Positions 1 through 11,620 of a stretch of 64,000 nucleotides of DNA are shown here, piece by piece. The stretch lies in NCBI GenBank assembly GCA_013396915.1, contig VWZL01000324.1, positions 248,001 to 312,000 on the forward strand, given 5' to 3'. Position 1 is the stretch's first letter. Every line of letters begins with the position of its first letter. This DNA comes from Stercorarius parasiticus. Its lineage: Eukaryota > Chordata > Aves > Charadriiformes > Stercorariidae. A program made the translations under genes and the position numbers. The notes beneath the pieces are model-generated. The model searched no databases. It was not told where the DNA came from and saw only the letters and a program-made list of their open reading frames with translations.

Positions 1-3000
1 TGAAGTCAGACTAGACTGTATATATTTATATGTAGCTGCTATGGTGACATTTACAACAAATCATTATCAGTCATGTGGAATAATCTGCCAAATATGCAGG
101 GATTTAAATATTTTACCACTAAAAATTGCCTGTGCTTTTCTTAGTTTTACGTCGAAAATTCCACATAGTTCTTAAAACAACACTTTCTCCTCCAATATAT
201 ATTTTCCAAAGCTGTACTATTGTAAATTGCTATAAACGATCATCATTTGTGTGGGAGAGAAGGATGGCAACAGGAATGCTCCTTCCTCCTGAACAGCTTT
301 TGTTTGAACTGGCAGAAGACAACTGAGATCCTTCTGCCGTGTGCATTGCGCGGAAGGATAGAGAAGAGATGGAGGGATCTCTTCGTCCGGTGGTCATTTG
401 GCTTTAAGTGAAGAGTCTCACAAGGCTGAAACTGGGAAGGTAGCTCCTCTCCAGAGAATAACTGAAAATAGTTCCAACCAGTTTCATGGCTAGTGATGAG
501 CCGTGGACAGGATGGATAGGTCAGGGATAGGAAAGAGGAGAGACACATAGAAGGGACAAGCAGATAGCATGAATCGAACAGTTGTCATTTTGCTGCTGCT
601 GATGGGAACTCTCTACTGGCTCCAAAAAGAAACAGCTGCATGTATTTCTGTGGTATGCTGGACGCTGAACTGCATAAGGGAAGCTGTCCCTCTAATGTGA
701 AAGAGTATGAGTTTCTACACAAAGATCATACTAATTTATAGGTCTGATGACCTTTTGCTGCAGTGTCAATTCCTGGATGCGTACAGCCAAATGAGAGAGT
801 GAAGGGATGTCACACATCGTGTCCTCTTGTGGTGCAGGGAAGATGACCAAAGGAGCAAAAGATGGCAAATCTATCCATGAATAAAGAGGAGGAGCACACA
901 TTTCATTGGCATTAAGGTACAGACAGAAGTATATTACTTTTTATGTTGTATTTAATCCTTTGGACGAGTACCAGAAGCAACAATTCTTTTGTCTGAATTG
1001 AGAGCTCTTATTTTCGGCTGCCAAAAATCCAAGATTTTCTTTTAAAAAAATCTCAGAAATCAGAAAACAATAAATGTTCTATTGCCTCAGATCCAGTGGT
1101 GGAGAGCTGACATGCCAAAGTCATCCTTCTGTTCAGTAAAGATTTCTGCAACATTTGTCTTCCCATTAGGGAGGTCAGTAGAACTGAATACATATTATAA
1201 CATATGCTTCACAAGTTTGTTTCAAAGATGAATTTAAGACATATTTAGCATCTTCTGGAAAATCTCGAAAACATGATGGGCTAAATTCTGGCCATGCATC
1301 AAAGTCGGTACCTAATCTAACAGCATAGAAATCAATTTTGTAGCTGTTTCATACAGCCAAAAGGCTACCTTTCCTGCCTATCCTCCGCAAAGCAGGACCA
1401 AGGACAACTGGAACAGAGGATGGACTGAGGACTGCGGTGTTGCAGTATGTATACATCGCCACTACATTTAGCCAGGGTCGCTGAACACAATGACTTCATC
1501 CACCCTGGCATGCCTGAAGCGTGACCTCAGCTCACTTTGGCTTCAGTTTGTGTTGAAGGTTCTTAGCAGGTGCTGGCAGCTCCAGGGATGTGACACAACA
1601 TATATAGCTCTCTCTTCATCCAAGAGCCAGGATCAGTTTCATGCTGACCCTGCAAATTACATTTGCACTATGCGGAGTTTGTCCTGTTGTTGTTGTAGCT
1701 TGGATGATCTAAGTTTACAGCCGAGTCAAGGCTTGTAAGGAGAGCTGGTATCTTTTACTAGACCTAACTGGAGAGACAAAGCGAAAAAGCAACCCATGAG
1801 CTTCCAGGCACGAGGTCTCGTCCCTCTCTAATGGCAAATGAGAAACACTCAAGGGCCTGTGCCACTCTCCAGAGATGTGCCATCACCTGCTACTTTATCA
1901 CTATACACGTAATTTTTTCCCAGTAGCAGTAGTCTTTCCCTTCATTTTTAAGAGCTATTTCCCTGTGATGGACATTCACAAGGACACAGGGCACTGCTCT
2001 TAAATAGAGCCTGTTCTTGTGTTCAGTCACGCTCACAAATGTCTGGTGTAGTGATAAATGACAGATTTGATGGAAAGTAGCAGCGTGCAGCAAACAATCC
2101 CTTGTGGAAGTGTCAGGGCTTCCTCTGTACATCTACTAAGACGCTTTGCTTCAGCTGAAGCCCTGCCTCTCAGCAAACCACCCGTTCAGCAGGCAACGCT
2201 TCTGTTTGTGCCAGGAGATCTTAATCTGCTCTGAAATCCACCGCTGTGTTTTTATTCGCATAAACTTCCTTCCATATGGCAAAATTAGTGCTGGTCACAG
2301 AAGCTATGCGTACAGTAGCAGGTAGTACAGGCTGGTATGAGCAGAGCAGTGGAGCAAATCTGTTGGTGCCGAGGACCAGGCATGTGTCAGGGGGGGTTTC
2401 TACAGGCTAGTTTGTACCTGGTTCTGGGACTTAGCTACCTGTTAGCGGTTGGAGTGCATTAGGGGCACTCCTGGAGCACATCTAGATTAGTTTCATGCAA
2501 AAAAATGTTTATTGAATGTGCTCTTAGACCACTCAGTGCTGTGAACCGAAGCATAGTGAATGGGAACAAGGAATTTGTTCAGAAATGTGCTTCTGGTCTG
2601 GTCTAAAACGCTGGTGCAGATTCCTCTGGAGCACACCGTGCTACAACACGGCTCATCAGAAAGGCCATGTCATTCATGGTGCATCAGCACTAATTCAGAT
2701 GGGCATTGCATGTCCTTTACTCAAAGAGGCACGTATTCCTCCAGGTCATATATGAGTGTGCACGCAGAACATTGACTAACCCAGAAGGTACTTTTTAGGG
2801 AGAAGTCCTAGTCAGGCATAATATTTTCATACCTATACAAAAGGAAATATCCTATTTTTAGTGTCTGGTGACGTAGCCATAAGCTTCTGGCAATAAACAA
2901 ATGGGTGTGATGCATTTGCTAAAAAAACCCACAAAACCCAACAAACAAACCAATTCTAAAAAAACCAATACCCCTCACCCGCCATAAAATCAAGGAGCCT

Positions 3001-3456
3001 TTTAGAAGCCTCTACTAATACATTCAAGATAAGGGACTGAGAAACAATAGTATGAAACATAAGGCTAACCATACTTACCCTAATGAGAAATGTTTTCATT
3101 TTTGTAGTGGAAGCAATGTGCCTTCAAAGGCTAGAATGTTTAATCATCTCATCTTTGCCAGAATGTTTTAATCACCAGTCTAAATTAAAAATATAGAAAG
3201 TACTGGAATTGCAATTGTTTCAATAAATGTGAAGGAAGAACTAAGTGCCAAGAAATACATTAAGAAAGTATTTTTTGTCCCTGCTGCTACATTTAAGAGA
3301 GTATAGCTGTCACTCTTGCTTTGCTAAGGTCTGTCCTCTGAAAGTAGTCCCATTGATCGTGGCCAGTGGATGCTGTTATTTTCCATCATGTGACTTTATT
3401 AGACACTTTTGTGAAACTGATATAAAACTTGACAAGAGGAAGTGACATTAGAAAGC
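1..3456. other. Unique non-coding sequence, no gene seen
   Basis: No gene or recognisable repeat family is visible here. Open frames on both strands are under about 105 codons, overlap one another, and show no domain. An A/C-rich low-complexity patch sits at about 2921-2966. The words around 1268-1290 faintly resemble the end of the palindromic MITE family described at 10001, but not enough to call. Confidence 0.6.
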
Positions 3457-3460
3457 ATTT

Positions 3461-3517
<57 letters not shown>

Positions 3518-3526
3518 TGGGGGGGG
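3461..3526. repeat. (ATT)n microsatellite followed by G8
   Basis: About nineteen ATT units, interrupted once near 3480-3484 by extra T, run directly into eight consecutive G residues. The repeat makes a short frame with a long tyrosine run on the + strand, which is an artefact of the repeat and not a gene. Confidence 0.95.
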
Positions 3527-6494
3527 TATATTTGGTTCTGCTTACTGATTCCACCTTTGGGTTTTATGGACACTATATGAACACCGCAAGCCCAAAGAAG
3601 AAATTTTTTGAAGATTGTGATGGTTTTGCACTAATTCCAAGGAAATTCTGAAGGCCTTCCCCATACTCCTCAGTTTCAGCAGGACTTGGCTTTCAGCGCA
3701 GTTTGAACTATAGGCAGGTTTGGAGCAGACAGAAAAAAGTACAATGTGTGCCTGAACACATTGTAAAATAAGCAATGTAAACTATGAATATGGAAGAAGA
3801 AAATAGAAAGTAGATTTCCAATGTCTTCATAAACCATAAAATATGTCCTATAAGTAAAATAAAATCCTCTGTCTATGCCAAGCATTACTCCATGGTAATT
3901 TTTCATTACCCTGTAACCATTTGCGTGAGCCACTAACTCCCATTTGTAGCCGTCCACTGGTCTAGACAGAAAAATCTTCGGAGATCTATTCTTTTTGATG
4001 GATTTATCAGATTTCCAGCCCCATTTCCCCCCTTGTTCCAATTGCTGTTCCTTCCTCGCTGTTGTGCTGGCTGCAGTGGGTTGCTGAGGTAGGTCCACAT
4101 CACTAATCCTGCGGCATCAGGGCGAGCAGCTCGCTTACTTGCCTTCCCTTTCTTTTAGGCTTGTTTGAAGTGACCCCCCACCTTGTACTTATTATGATAT
4201 GGAAACTGGCTGCCTCTGAAGTAAATTTAAAACCTGTACGGTACACACAGTATGCTACCGCTGAGGAGCACAGGAAAATAACTCCGTCAAACTCCTCTGC
4301 TCCAGCTCCTTTAATACTATGCGTGTTCTTGCTGTGCAGGCTTTTGTACGGCACATACGTTGTGCATCCAGCAAGCTTAATATTGCACTCTGTGAAAAAC
4401 TTTGTTGGTATAAGGTTGCTAAAAAGGGCTTATAATAAAGCTGTTTTCTAACACGGTAGTTTTTGTTTATTTTCAGAGTTCAAGAACACAGTGCTTTGGT
4501 AGTTGTGCAGTCCCGGATGTGTAAGGTATTTAAAAATCAATTCCAGAAACCAAAGCAGTTCTATCCAAGGTACATCAAGGGCTAGATTCCAGCCACACAT
4601 TCAGTATAAATAATGTAAAGCCATCAGTCACATTTTATAGTAAGCAAAGTAAAATTGAAGAAGTAAAGACAAGCTAATAAAATAATTAATATTAGTGGAA
4701 AATAACTGGTATACAGTAACAAATACGTTTCTGTAGACATACCACTTAACTCTAAAAAAATATATACATACATATATGATGGCTACAAATGAGCTTGTGA
4801 TTTTCTTCCAAAAGTATTTGAGCAGGAAGTAAAACATTTTCCCAGTGGATGAAATAACATTCATTTTTGCCAATCTAAGCAAGGCAGATTTAAATTTTAT
4901 GTGTGTCCAACTGCTTGTTCCCCCTCAGCTAATAACCTGCCTGCTGGAAACATTTCAAATGAAAAGGAGTTCACAGTTCCTAAGCCCAGCTCTGAATGTA
5001 TCTGCCATGCATGTAAACAAGTAAACCATTATGTTTCTTGTTGAGATAAAGAATACCATGATAAGTGGGGACTTTTACAAAACAAAGGGCTTCCTATTGC
5101 GAGTGTGGATAATCTTCCAGAAAACCCTGTGTTTTGGCAAATCACACCAGATTAATCTATTAGGCATCTCCTTTCATCATCAAATTTCCGCTGCCTATCA
5201 CAGTGGCTGCCTTATCAAGCACCCTTTTCTCAATAGCGGGCCCATTCCTAGGATTTCAGGTGCTGGCCTTCCGCGCTCGGAAAACAGGTGTCCCCACTGT
5301 TTTCAGGCAGGAAAGGTCCCTGCACAGAAGCCTGGGAAAGGGCAGGGGTATCAGCCGCTGTTCTACCTGAAGGAACAGGTAACAGGAAACTGTTGATTCA
5401 ATGGGTTGAACTTAATTGGCATGCATTAGTCAGCACTGAGTGTTTTTTGTGAATTAAAAGTCCTCATAAGAATTCTTCCTGACAAAAGTTTCGGAAAGCC
5501 GGGGGAGGGGGGAAGGTATGTGCCCAGAGATACCCTCCCAGGAGCAGCCAGTTCTTGTAACTCTATTTTAAGTGCCGCATTCTCTCGGTGTATTCCAGAA
5601 AATACAAGCTAGGAGTGGAGGGCAGCATGTCAAGCTTTACGTGGATGTGTATAGTGCCCGAGCTGTTAGGCAAATTGCCTATATTCAGGAGGAAATGGAT
5701 TTCAAATCTCAACTAAAGGCTAATATTCCAAACCAATTAGTATGATGGATCAGGTTTTCGAGCTCTCAGTGCCTCCTCTGGCCAGGCTTTTTTTTTTCAG
5801 TTAATGAAACTGGGCATATGGTTTCTGACCGGACTATTCATCTGTGAAACAGGGCCATCCACTTGGTCACCCAGGAACACCACAATATGGAGCACAGACG
5901 GAGCCGGGGGTATGAAGAATGACATTTTAAAGCCATCAGAGAAATGTGTTTTACAGGAGCCAGCGAATCCTCGCTTCTCTTATTTAACTTTCAGTCCTTA
6001 TCTCTTCTACTCAAGACAGCATCAAGCAGCTCCTGTCCTGGCGGGTGTCTCAGTGCCCGCCTGCCTTCTCGGGCAGAAAAAGACCTCCATTCTCTGCTCC
6101 GAACTCTGCTCCTGCAAAATTGGCTTGCGCAGACTTTACTGTAATAAAATCAAGGCAGGCAGGAAGGCTGGGGCAGTGACAGCAGGAAGAGCCCGTCTGC
6201 TCTCAGCTCCTTGCTTTGACAGCAGGGCTGCTCAGGGGATGGGGATGAGCTCCCAGCTCTGCTGGGTGGGTAGGAAGTGTTTGATAAGCGCATGCCTGCC
6301 CTTCCGGGACTCCACAGCACGGGCTTTGTTTCATCTACAGATGATTAAATGGTCTACGGGGCAATTACGAGCTGAAGGAAGGAATAGCCGGCTCTCTCCA
6401 GGTTTCCTCAATCAGCACGATTGAATTTCTCAAAGGAAGGCAGCAGTAGCAGTGGCAGGCTCAATGACTTTTCCTGAAAAATGTTCTCCAGTTT
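3527..6494. other. Non-coding sequence with one long chance-like open frame
   Basis: No gene is supported. The longest open frame of the window that is not part of a transposon lies here on the + strand (5804-6424, 206 codons from an ATG). It falls in a locally GC-richer patch where stops are rarer. The product has no signal peptide, domain or repeat I recognise, and another frame overlaps it at 5944-6144. A T-run precedes it at 5789-5798. Confidence 0.5.
4578..4612. mobile_element. Possible half of a palindromic MITE
   Basis: The words GGGCTAGATTCCAG and then CAGTATAAAT resemble one end of the hairpin element family seen more completely at 10001-10111 (end GGCC-GATTCT, inner TGTAAAT). Only one arm is visible, so this is a weak call. 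Confidence 0.25.
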
Positions 6495-6660
6495 AGGATT
6501 GAGCTTTCATTTAACTACTTGCTGTTTCATTTTATTAAGTGCAAATTGTGGCTTAATAGATTTACAGTTGCCATAAACTTCGGCATCATGAAAGCTGTCA
6601 GTGGCCACTTGCACAGTATATTACTCGTATGATGCTAGAAAGGGTGAACTGGACAAGCCA
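6495..6660. promoter_or_regulatory. Candidate conserved non-coding element
   Basis: An AT-rich but non-repetitive block with several homeodomain-like TTAA/TAAT words and a TGCAAAT half-octamer near 6541. It has no reading frame and no transposon signature. The look is that of tetrapod conserved non-coding elements, but conservation cannot be seen from a single sequence. Boundaries are approximate. Confidence 0.25.
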
Positions 6661-6954
6661 GGCACCAAGAAAGTCTGCAGAGCGTTTTAACGGGTCTGTG
6701 CACGGTCTTTTGAGAGGCAGAAGGAGCCAAAACACAAGCAGTCGCTCAGAAGTTTCTTTTTGTTCCTCTCTTTTCTAGGAATTAGAGTGGAGGTGGAAGA
6801 TTTCAGAAGTTTATCTGCAAATGAAAAATAGCATGTTTTGTCTTTTCAAACACAAACTTTGTAAATTAGCTCTGCTAGACAGTGGTTACCCAAGTCCAAA
6901 GACACAGGTTTTTTTCTGTGTGCCCATTACACTGTAGCTCTGTTCTGCACTCAT

Positions 6955-7100
6955 TACACTGTGTTTAGTTCCAGATACATACCAGCAAAAAATGTAGACA
7001 TACTGGAGGGAGTTCAGAGAGAAACATCAAGGCTGATTAAAGGGCAGGAGGGACAGACTCCTGTGAGAAGATTAAAAAAATTAAATACGAATGGTTTGGT
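6955..7100 (+). mobile_element. Ancient CR1-type LINE fragment, RT C-terminal part
   Basis: A fossil of the C-terminal part of a CR1-family reverse transcriptase. One frame stays open from 6961 to about 7100 and gives a CR1-like series: a VFSS stretch in place of the usual VQFW-S-H, then NVDILEGVQRETSRLIKGQ from 6991. This matches the family pattern of V-D-LE-VQRR-TRLIKG. The usual YEERL and LFSLE blocks that follow are only faintly present. Both ends fade into unique sequence and there is no 3' UTR or octamer tail. Divergence is much greater than in the copy at 14130, so it is an old relic. Strand is + like all other CR1 pieces here. It is not a working gene. Confidence 0.6.
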
Positions 7101-8619
7101 TACGCAATGATGGGGCAGTGGGCATGAGAGCCATTTTCCCTAGGACAAAGACCGCAGGCTGTTCAGTTTTTACTTATGCAATTCCAGGTAACCTCCCTCC
7201 TGGTCAGGCGACTGATTTGCCACGGGTGAAGGGGAGAGCTGCTTCCCTTCCTCAAACAAACTAAGCAAGAAGGGCTAAAGAGAGGAAGAGAAGATGTATT
7301 TTCATTTTGCATGTGGGGGATTTTTTTCCCTTCTTAATAAACTGTCCTTTGGGAGGCTATTAATTTCGGAAGTCGGCAGCTTTTCCCACCAACCGTAGTA
7401 TTTTTGGCAAATATCTGGAGCCCCTCTGTGCGTTGCTGAAGAGTTGGTTAGTTTACTCCAGACAGCATACGTAGGGATCTGGGTTACCCCCCACCCAGAT
7501 AGGTACAAAAAGATCTCGGAGGTCTTTGGGGAAGTTTGATGCTGGCATAAAACAAGACTGCTACAGCTCTACCCTGTTGCGTCCCCTGAGCAAAGAACTC
7601 TCCCATGTAAGAGTATCAACGTGAGGAAAATAAAGAGATGGTGTCCTGTGCAGGAAAAACATTTTCCCTCTGTGTACGCACAGGGGTGTACAAATGTCTC
7701 CATATGCAAAGATGCAGCCCAGGCATGAAACGGTAGAAAGGAAAGCTGTAAGTCAAAGGGGGAACCTATTTTTGCTGTTACTGAATTCTGAAAAGTGTTT
7801 GCTTTCATGGCCAAATATTCTGAGGAGGAGTGAAATGTATATGGGAACTTTGCTGAGTGACAACAACTGTACCAGAGGACAACATATTAGAGGACCTAAT
7901 AATTATGTGAATAGTTTCTTGGTGTAATGATGCTGTGTGAAACAAGACAATTTATTTCAAAACAAATTTAACAGACAAATAATTGTAGGGTGCCTATACT
8001 GGGAGAGTTAAATCGCCCACAGAGTGTGTATTCATACCGTTTTATGATGTCTTGTAAACAGGCATGGACCTGCCAACAGGGATTGAGGAGACTTTTGCCC
8101 TTCCGTTCCGCCAGCACAGCTAACGAGCCCGCAGCTTACAAGGCCACTGTACCCTTACAGCCTATTCCCACTCCTTTCCTGTCAACAGCCCTGCCCCATC
8201 CCATAATGTGGTGTGTAGATCACGTCAAAGGGACTGGAACAGAGTTATAATGTGTTGGGGTACGTTCAGACGAGCACAAATCATTACCAATAAAGCCCAA
8301 ACCACCTCCTAAAAACAAATAAAGGAAGTTTATTTTCTAGACCTTCTTGTGGTCTAGCTGTTAAATCGTACTTTCAGGGAACCAAAGAACACTTCTAAGG
8401 CAATTTGTAGTTAACTTTGCAGTACTCTCAGTCTGTGAAATGCAACCTGTTCCTTCTAAACAAAGCTAAACTCTGTGTTTTCCTTGTCTCTGAACTAGAA
8501 AACACAGCTTAATAGACACAACCAACAAGACCTTTTTTTTTTTCCCCACAGTTACTTCATGTGTAAATTCAATTAATTTATTTCTGTAAATCAGTCCTTA
8601 CTGTATGAGTGGAAGATAA
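7101..8619. other. Unique non-coding sequence
   Basis: No gene, RNA or repeat is supported. Frames at 7569-7814 (-) and 7694-7927 (+) overlap and look like chance. A T-rich tract lies at 8531-8545. Confidence 0.55.
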
Positions 8620-9010
8620 GGGTTTTAAGGCTCTCAGTCTGCTCAGCTAATTGCAGCCTAAAACACTCTGCATGTTTGTTGCAAAGGACCATTTTGAAAC
8701 GTCTCAAATACCGCAGAAAATTGCCTAAATCTTCTTCACTTCATTAGCAAATGTCATATGTACAGATCGTCAGAGGACTTAATGGTGACCATGCTAATAG
8801 ACAGCTGCCAGCATGCTGCGGTGAGCGAGGCCATTTGTAATTCTCATTAACAGTTCTACCATTTTCGGTTGTATGAAAAGTGATAACACACTGATCTAAC
8901 AGTCATTAAGAACTTTTTCTTACTCCTTTAGGATTAATTTGCACTGACCCAGAATTCTGTATTTGCTTAACACAAGCAGTGGGCCACTTTGATGTTATCT
9001 GCTTCCATAA
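8620..9010. promoter_or_regulatory. Candidate conserved non-coding element (strongest by eye)
   Basis: A block of balanced composition with a CTAATTGC homeodomain word near 8646, CATTAG words, an E-box CAGCTG at 8802-8807 beside CTAATAG, and further CATTAA words near 8848. It carries no repeat, no splice-like exon and no open frame. It resembles developmental enhancers that are retained across amniotes. This is inference from appearance only; exact limits are unknown. Confidence 0.3.
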
Positions 9011-9730
9011 ACAATAGCGTACAGTTCTCTCCTGGGCTAAAACAGCTCTTATTCTACTGAGAATTAGCTGTATTAATCATTCTGAAGTCCAAGAGTGCAT
9101 GATCATAAATTGTGTGCAGGGACCTCACTTAGCAACTCCCAAGACTCTCATTTATCAACATTTTTTTTCCCTTCCTGGATATTTAGTATGTAGGGAGTAA
9201 TTTATTTCTGAGCCGGTGCTTTGGGATGTCTTTCATGTTGAAGTGAAGTTGGAAAACTTTCTGCAACAAATATAATTTTTCTTACTTCCTTAGTGTAAAA
9301 ACAAAAATTATGGACCACAGCTACAGACTGATTCCCTCAAGTGGCCAGAACAGAAAACACAGGCCAAGCTTCCAGTCGCTGAGCTCTGAATTGGATGAAC
9401 CAGGCAATGGTAACTAAAAATATGGAGAATTGCACACTAAATATGCCTTTGCTCAATTATTCAATTAGAGTTTTAAAAATGTGGGGCATCTTTTAAGCTG
9501 ATACCTGCCTAACTTCTTCTTACCTTTCTCAAACTAAGTTGCTAAAACATAATTAAGGTATAATTAAAGCGAGATGAAATCTTCAGAGAACACTAGCTTA
9601 GTTTATATTTTTCCAGAAAAATCTGGCTACAAATGAATTATGTTTTTGTTTTTACCATTCTTTGGTCATTTCCCCACCACCAGAAGACCATACAAATCTG
9701 CCAAAAATGTAAGGAAGAAAAACGCTGCTC
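9011..9730. other. Unique AT-rich non-coding sequence
   Basis: No gene, RNA or clear repeat is visible. Composition is similar to the candidate element immediately upstream, and the block around 9040-9110 with ATTAGCTGTATTAATC could extend it. Confidence 0.5.
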
Positions 9731-9753
9731 CATATCAGCTCAGAGCTGATATG
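9731..9753. repeat. Perfect 11-bp inverted repeat
   Basis: Two perfectly complementary 11-base arms (CATATCAGCTC and its reverse complement) flank a single A at 9742. The centre carries AGCTC/GAGCT. No terminator or transposon context is evident. It could be a palindromic factor site or chance. Confidence 0.9.
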
Positions 9754-10000
9754 ATGCCATGTCTTTCATATTTTTAATGCAGCCAGTAAAAGACTTCTAT
9801 TTAAAGTCCCTCCTCACTTACAAAAACCCCTTGCAAAAGGATACAAAGTCAGAGCACACAGAAATCAAGGACAGAGGCAGCAAAACCATTTTGAGTAAAT
9901 GGATGAAATGCCTGGGTCTTAGATGTCTGTCTTTTATCCACATGGCTCAATTTCTTCAGCTTTTGGGATTTTCCATTACCTAAACCAAAAGTGGGAACAG

Positions 10001-10111
10001 AGGCCCTGATTCTGCTTTTCTTGAGAGGAGCATACATGAAGTATCTTCACTGACTTTTACTGGGGAAAATCCAGATTTAAGTCATTTTTGATGAGAGAAG
10101 AATTTTGGCCC
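10001..10111. mobile_element. Palindromic MITE-like element, amniote hairpin family
   Basis: The left end reads AGGCCCTGATTCTGCTTTTCT and the right end AGAGAAGAATTTTGGCCC. Their outer parts are imperfect inverted repeats (GGCC, GATTCT against AGAATT, GGCC). The interior has ATCTTCACTGACTTTTACT and then CCAGATTTAAGT. This is the layout of the short hairpin DNA elements common in turtles, crocodilians and, as decayed copies, birds. They have GGCC-type ends and an inner palindrome around CACTGAAGTCAGTGG and TTTACACC. The copy is degraded and non-coding, and no target duplication is obvious. Confidence 0.5.
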
Positions 10112-11339
10112 AACTCCGGCAGAATCAAACTCATGAGCACAGAAACCTTTCTAACTTTTTTTCCTAGTTTCCTCCTGAGCTTAACTTTGATTTCAAAGCT
10201 CTCACTGTTTTATTGTAAACATGTGGTTTTTAAACTACTGCACTGCTCCAAATTTATCTGCATGTGAGTTTATTTTATATTAAGTACTTCAAAAAATGTC
10301 TGAACATAAAATGCCAACAGAAACAACAAAAATATAAATAAATCACCACATTCAGCAGAAACGCTTTAATTCAGAATGTAATAAAGACAGTCAAGGTTTA
10401 AAAAGTTTATGCCAGAGTGTAAACTGAAGGGATTAGTAATTTATTTTTTTCCTGTGGACTGTTTTGCTCCTGCAGCCAAAAGATTCTCAAAGGTTGTTAA
10501 AAAATACAAAGAAAAAAAAGACAGCAGAAAAATGTTTATTCCCCCTCAAGAAATTCTGGCTTCTGCAATTTGGCATCCTCCTCAGCCATTGAGAACATTT
10601 GTTTCAGCGGAGGACAAGCGCTGCTGTTATATTCACAGATTCTGCCCCTCTTCCTATAAATAAATATTCAAGAGCTGTGACCTATCCTCACCTAGAGCTG
10701 TGCCGTCCTAATTCTTCCTGGATTTCTAATTACAGAAGAGTTTGCTTCCAGATTCAGGGGGTAAAATTCTGCCAGCAGTGATGTGAGGCACCCTGGCTGA
10801 TTTTGACCTAGTAAAACTATCAGTAACTACCTGTGGAAGAATTTTCCTTTAGGACTACGGACACAAGTTGCACGTCTACAGCAGCAAATGCCTATACGAT
10901 GCGATGCAGATGTGCCTGAGCCAGACCTACCTCAGTGTTACAAAATTCATCCTGGTTCACTAAATTGGGTGATGTGTCATTTTATGGGAGTAATGACTTT
11001 TTTTTCCTGCCTTAGGAAACACTGCGCCTCACTCCACAGAGCACTGCAGACATGCTTACAGTGCAGTTCATCTCTAGCGCATCAGCTCATCTTTATTTAA
11101 AATGCTGTGGATGGATGCTTGACACAATCCTTAAGAGTTATTTTTGCATCACCCATACACGGAGAACCGTACCCCCGCTGAAACAAGGGTAAATAGAGGC
11201 TTTCAAGTGCCTTCTCTTCAATGCATGGTCAGCATGCTTTTGCCTGCTTATTCTCTGCTCCTTTGTATACTGCTGCTGCAGTGAGATTTGATCTGGGTTT
11301 ATGCCTTGAGCATTATCTACTGGATCCTGTGTCTGCAGC
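10112..11339. other. Unique non-coding sequence
   Basis: No gene is supported. Frames at 10409-10663 and 10888-11100 on the + strand are short, have no recognisable domain, and lack convincing splice sites. Confidence 0.5.
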
Positions 11340-11620
11340 CCGAGAGAATGAAACTATCTGCTTAATTTAAGATCCATTTTAAAAAGTTACAGCACTTCCA
11401 CTGCCCTTGTCACTCACGCTTGCATTGGCATATCTCTGAAGAACTGCATAATTTGAGTACAGTGATTAATTGATTGAAGTCTGGCTATTGTTATTATTAA
11501 CTCTCCTGAGACTTAATTTCTGGTATTAATTTTGCACTTTCCATTAGCTGTCACAGTATATTAATTTGTATTTATCGGAAATCTATCTTTTGTTCTGAAA
11601 GTGTGTTCCCAAAATTTGCA
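11340..11620. promoter_or_regulatory. Candidate conserved non-coding element
   Basis: A repeat-free block with a GATTAATTGATTG cluster near 11464, a SOX-like CTATTGTT at 11485-11492, and TTAATTT/ATTAATT words near 11510-11530 and 11560. It has no open frame. The density of homeodomain and SOX-like words suggests an enhancer, but this cannot be shown from one sequence. Confidence 0.25.

Noticed and set aside
3442..3651. Open frame with a long tyrosine run
   Set aside because: It is produced by translating the ATT microsatellite.
3676..4098. 140-codon minus-strand frame
   Set aside because: No domain, no splice context, and odd composition; consistent with chance.
5500..5516. G-rich run as a possible G-quadruplex
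   Set aside because: Only two long G tracts are present; four are needed.
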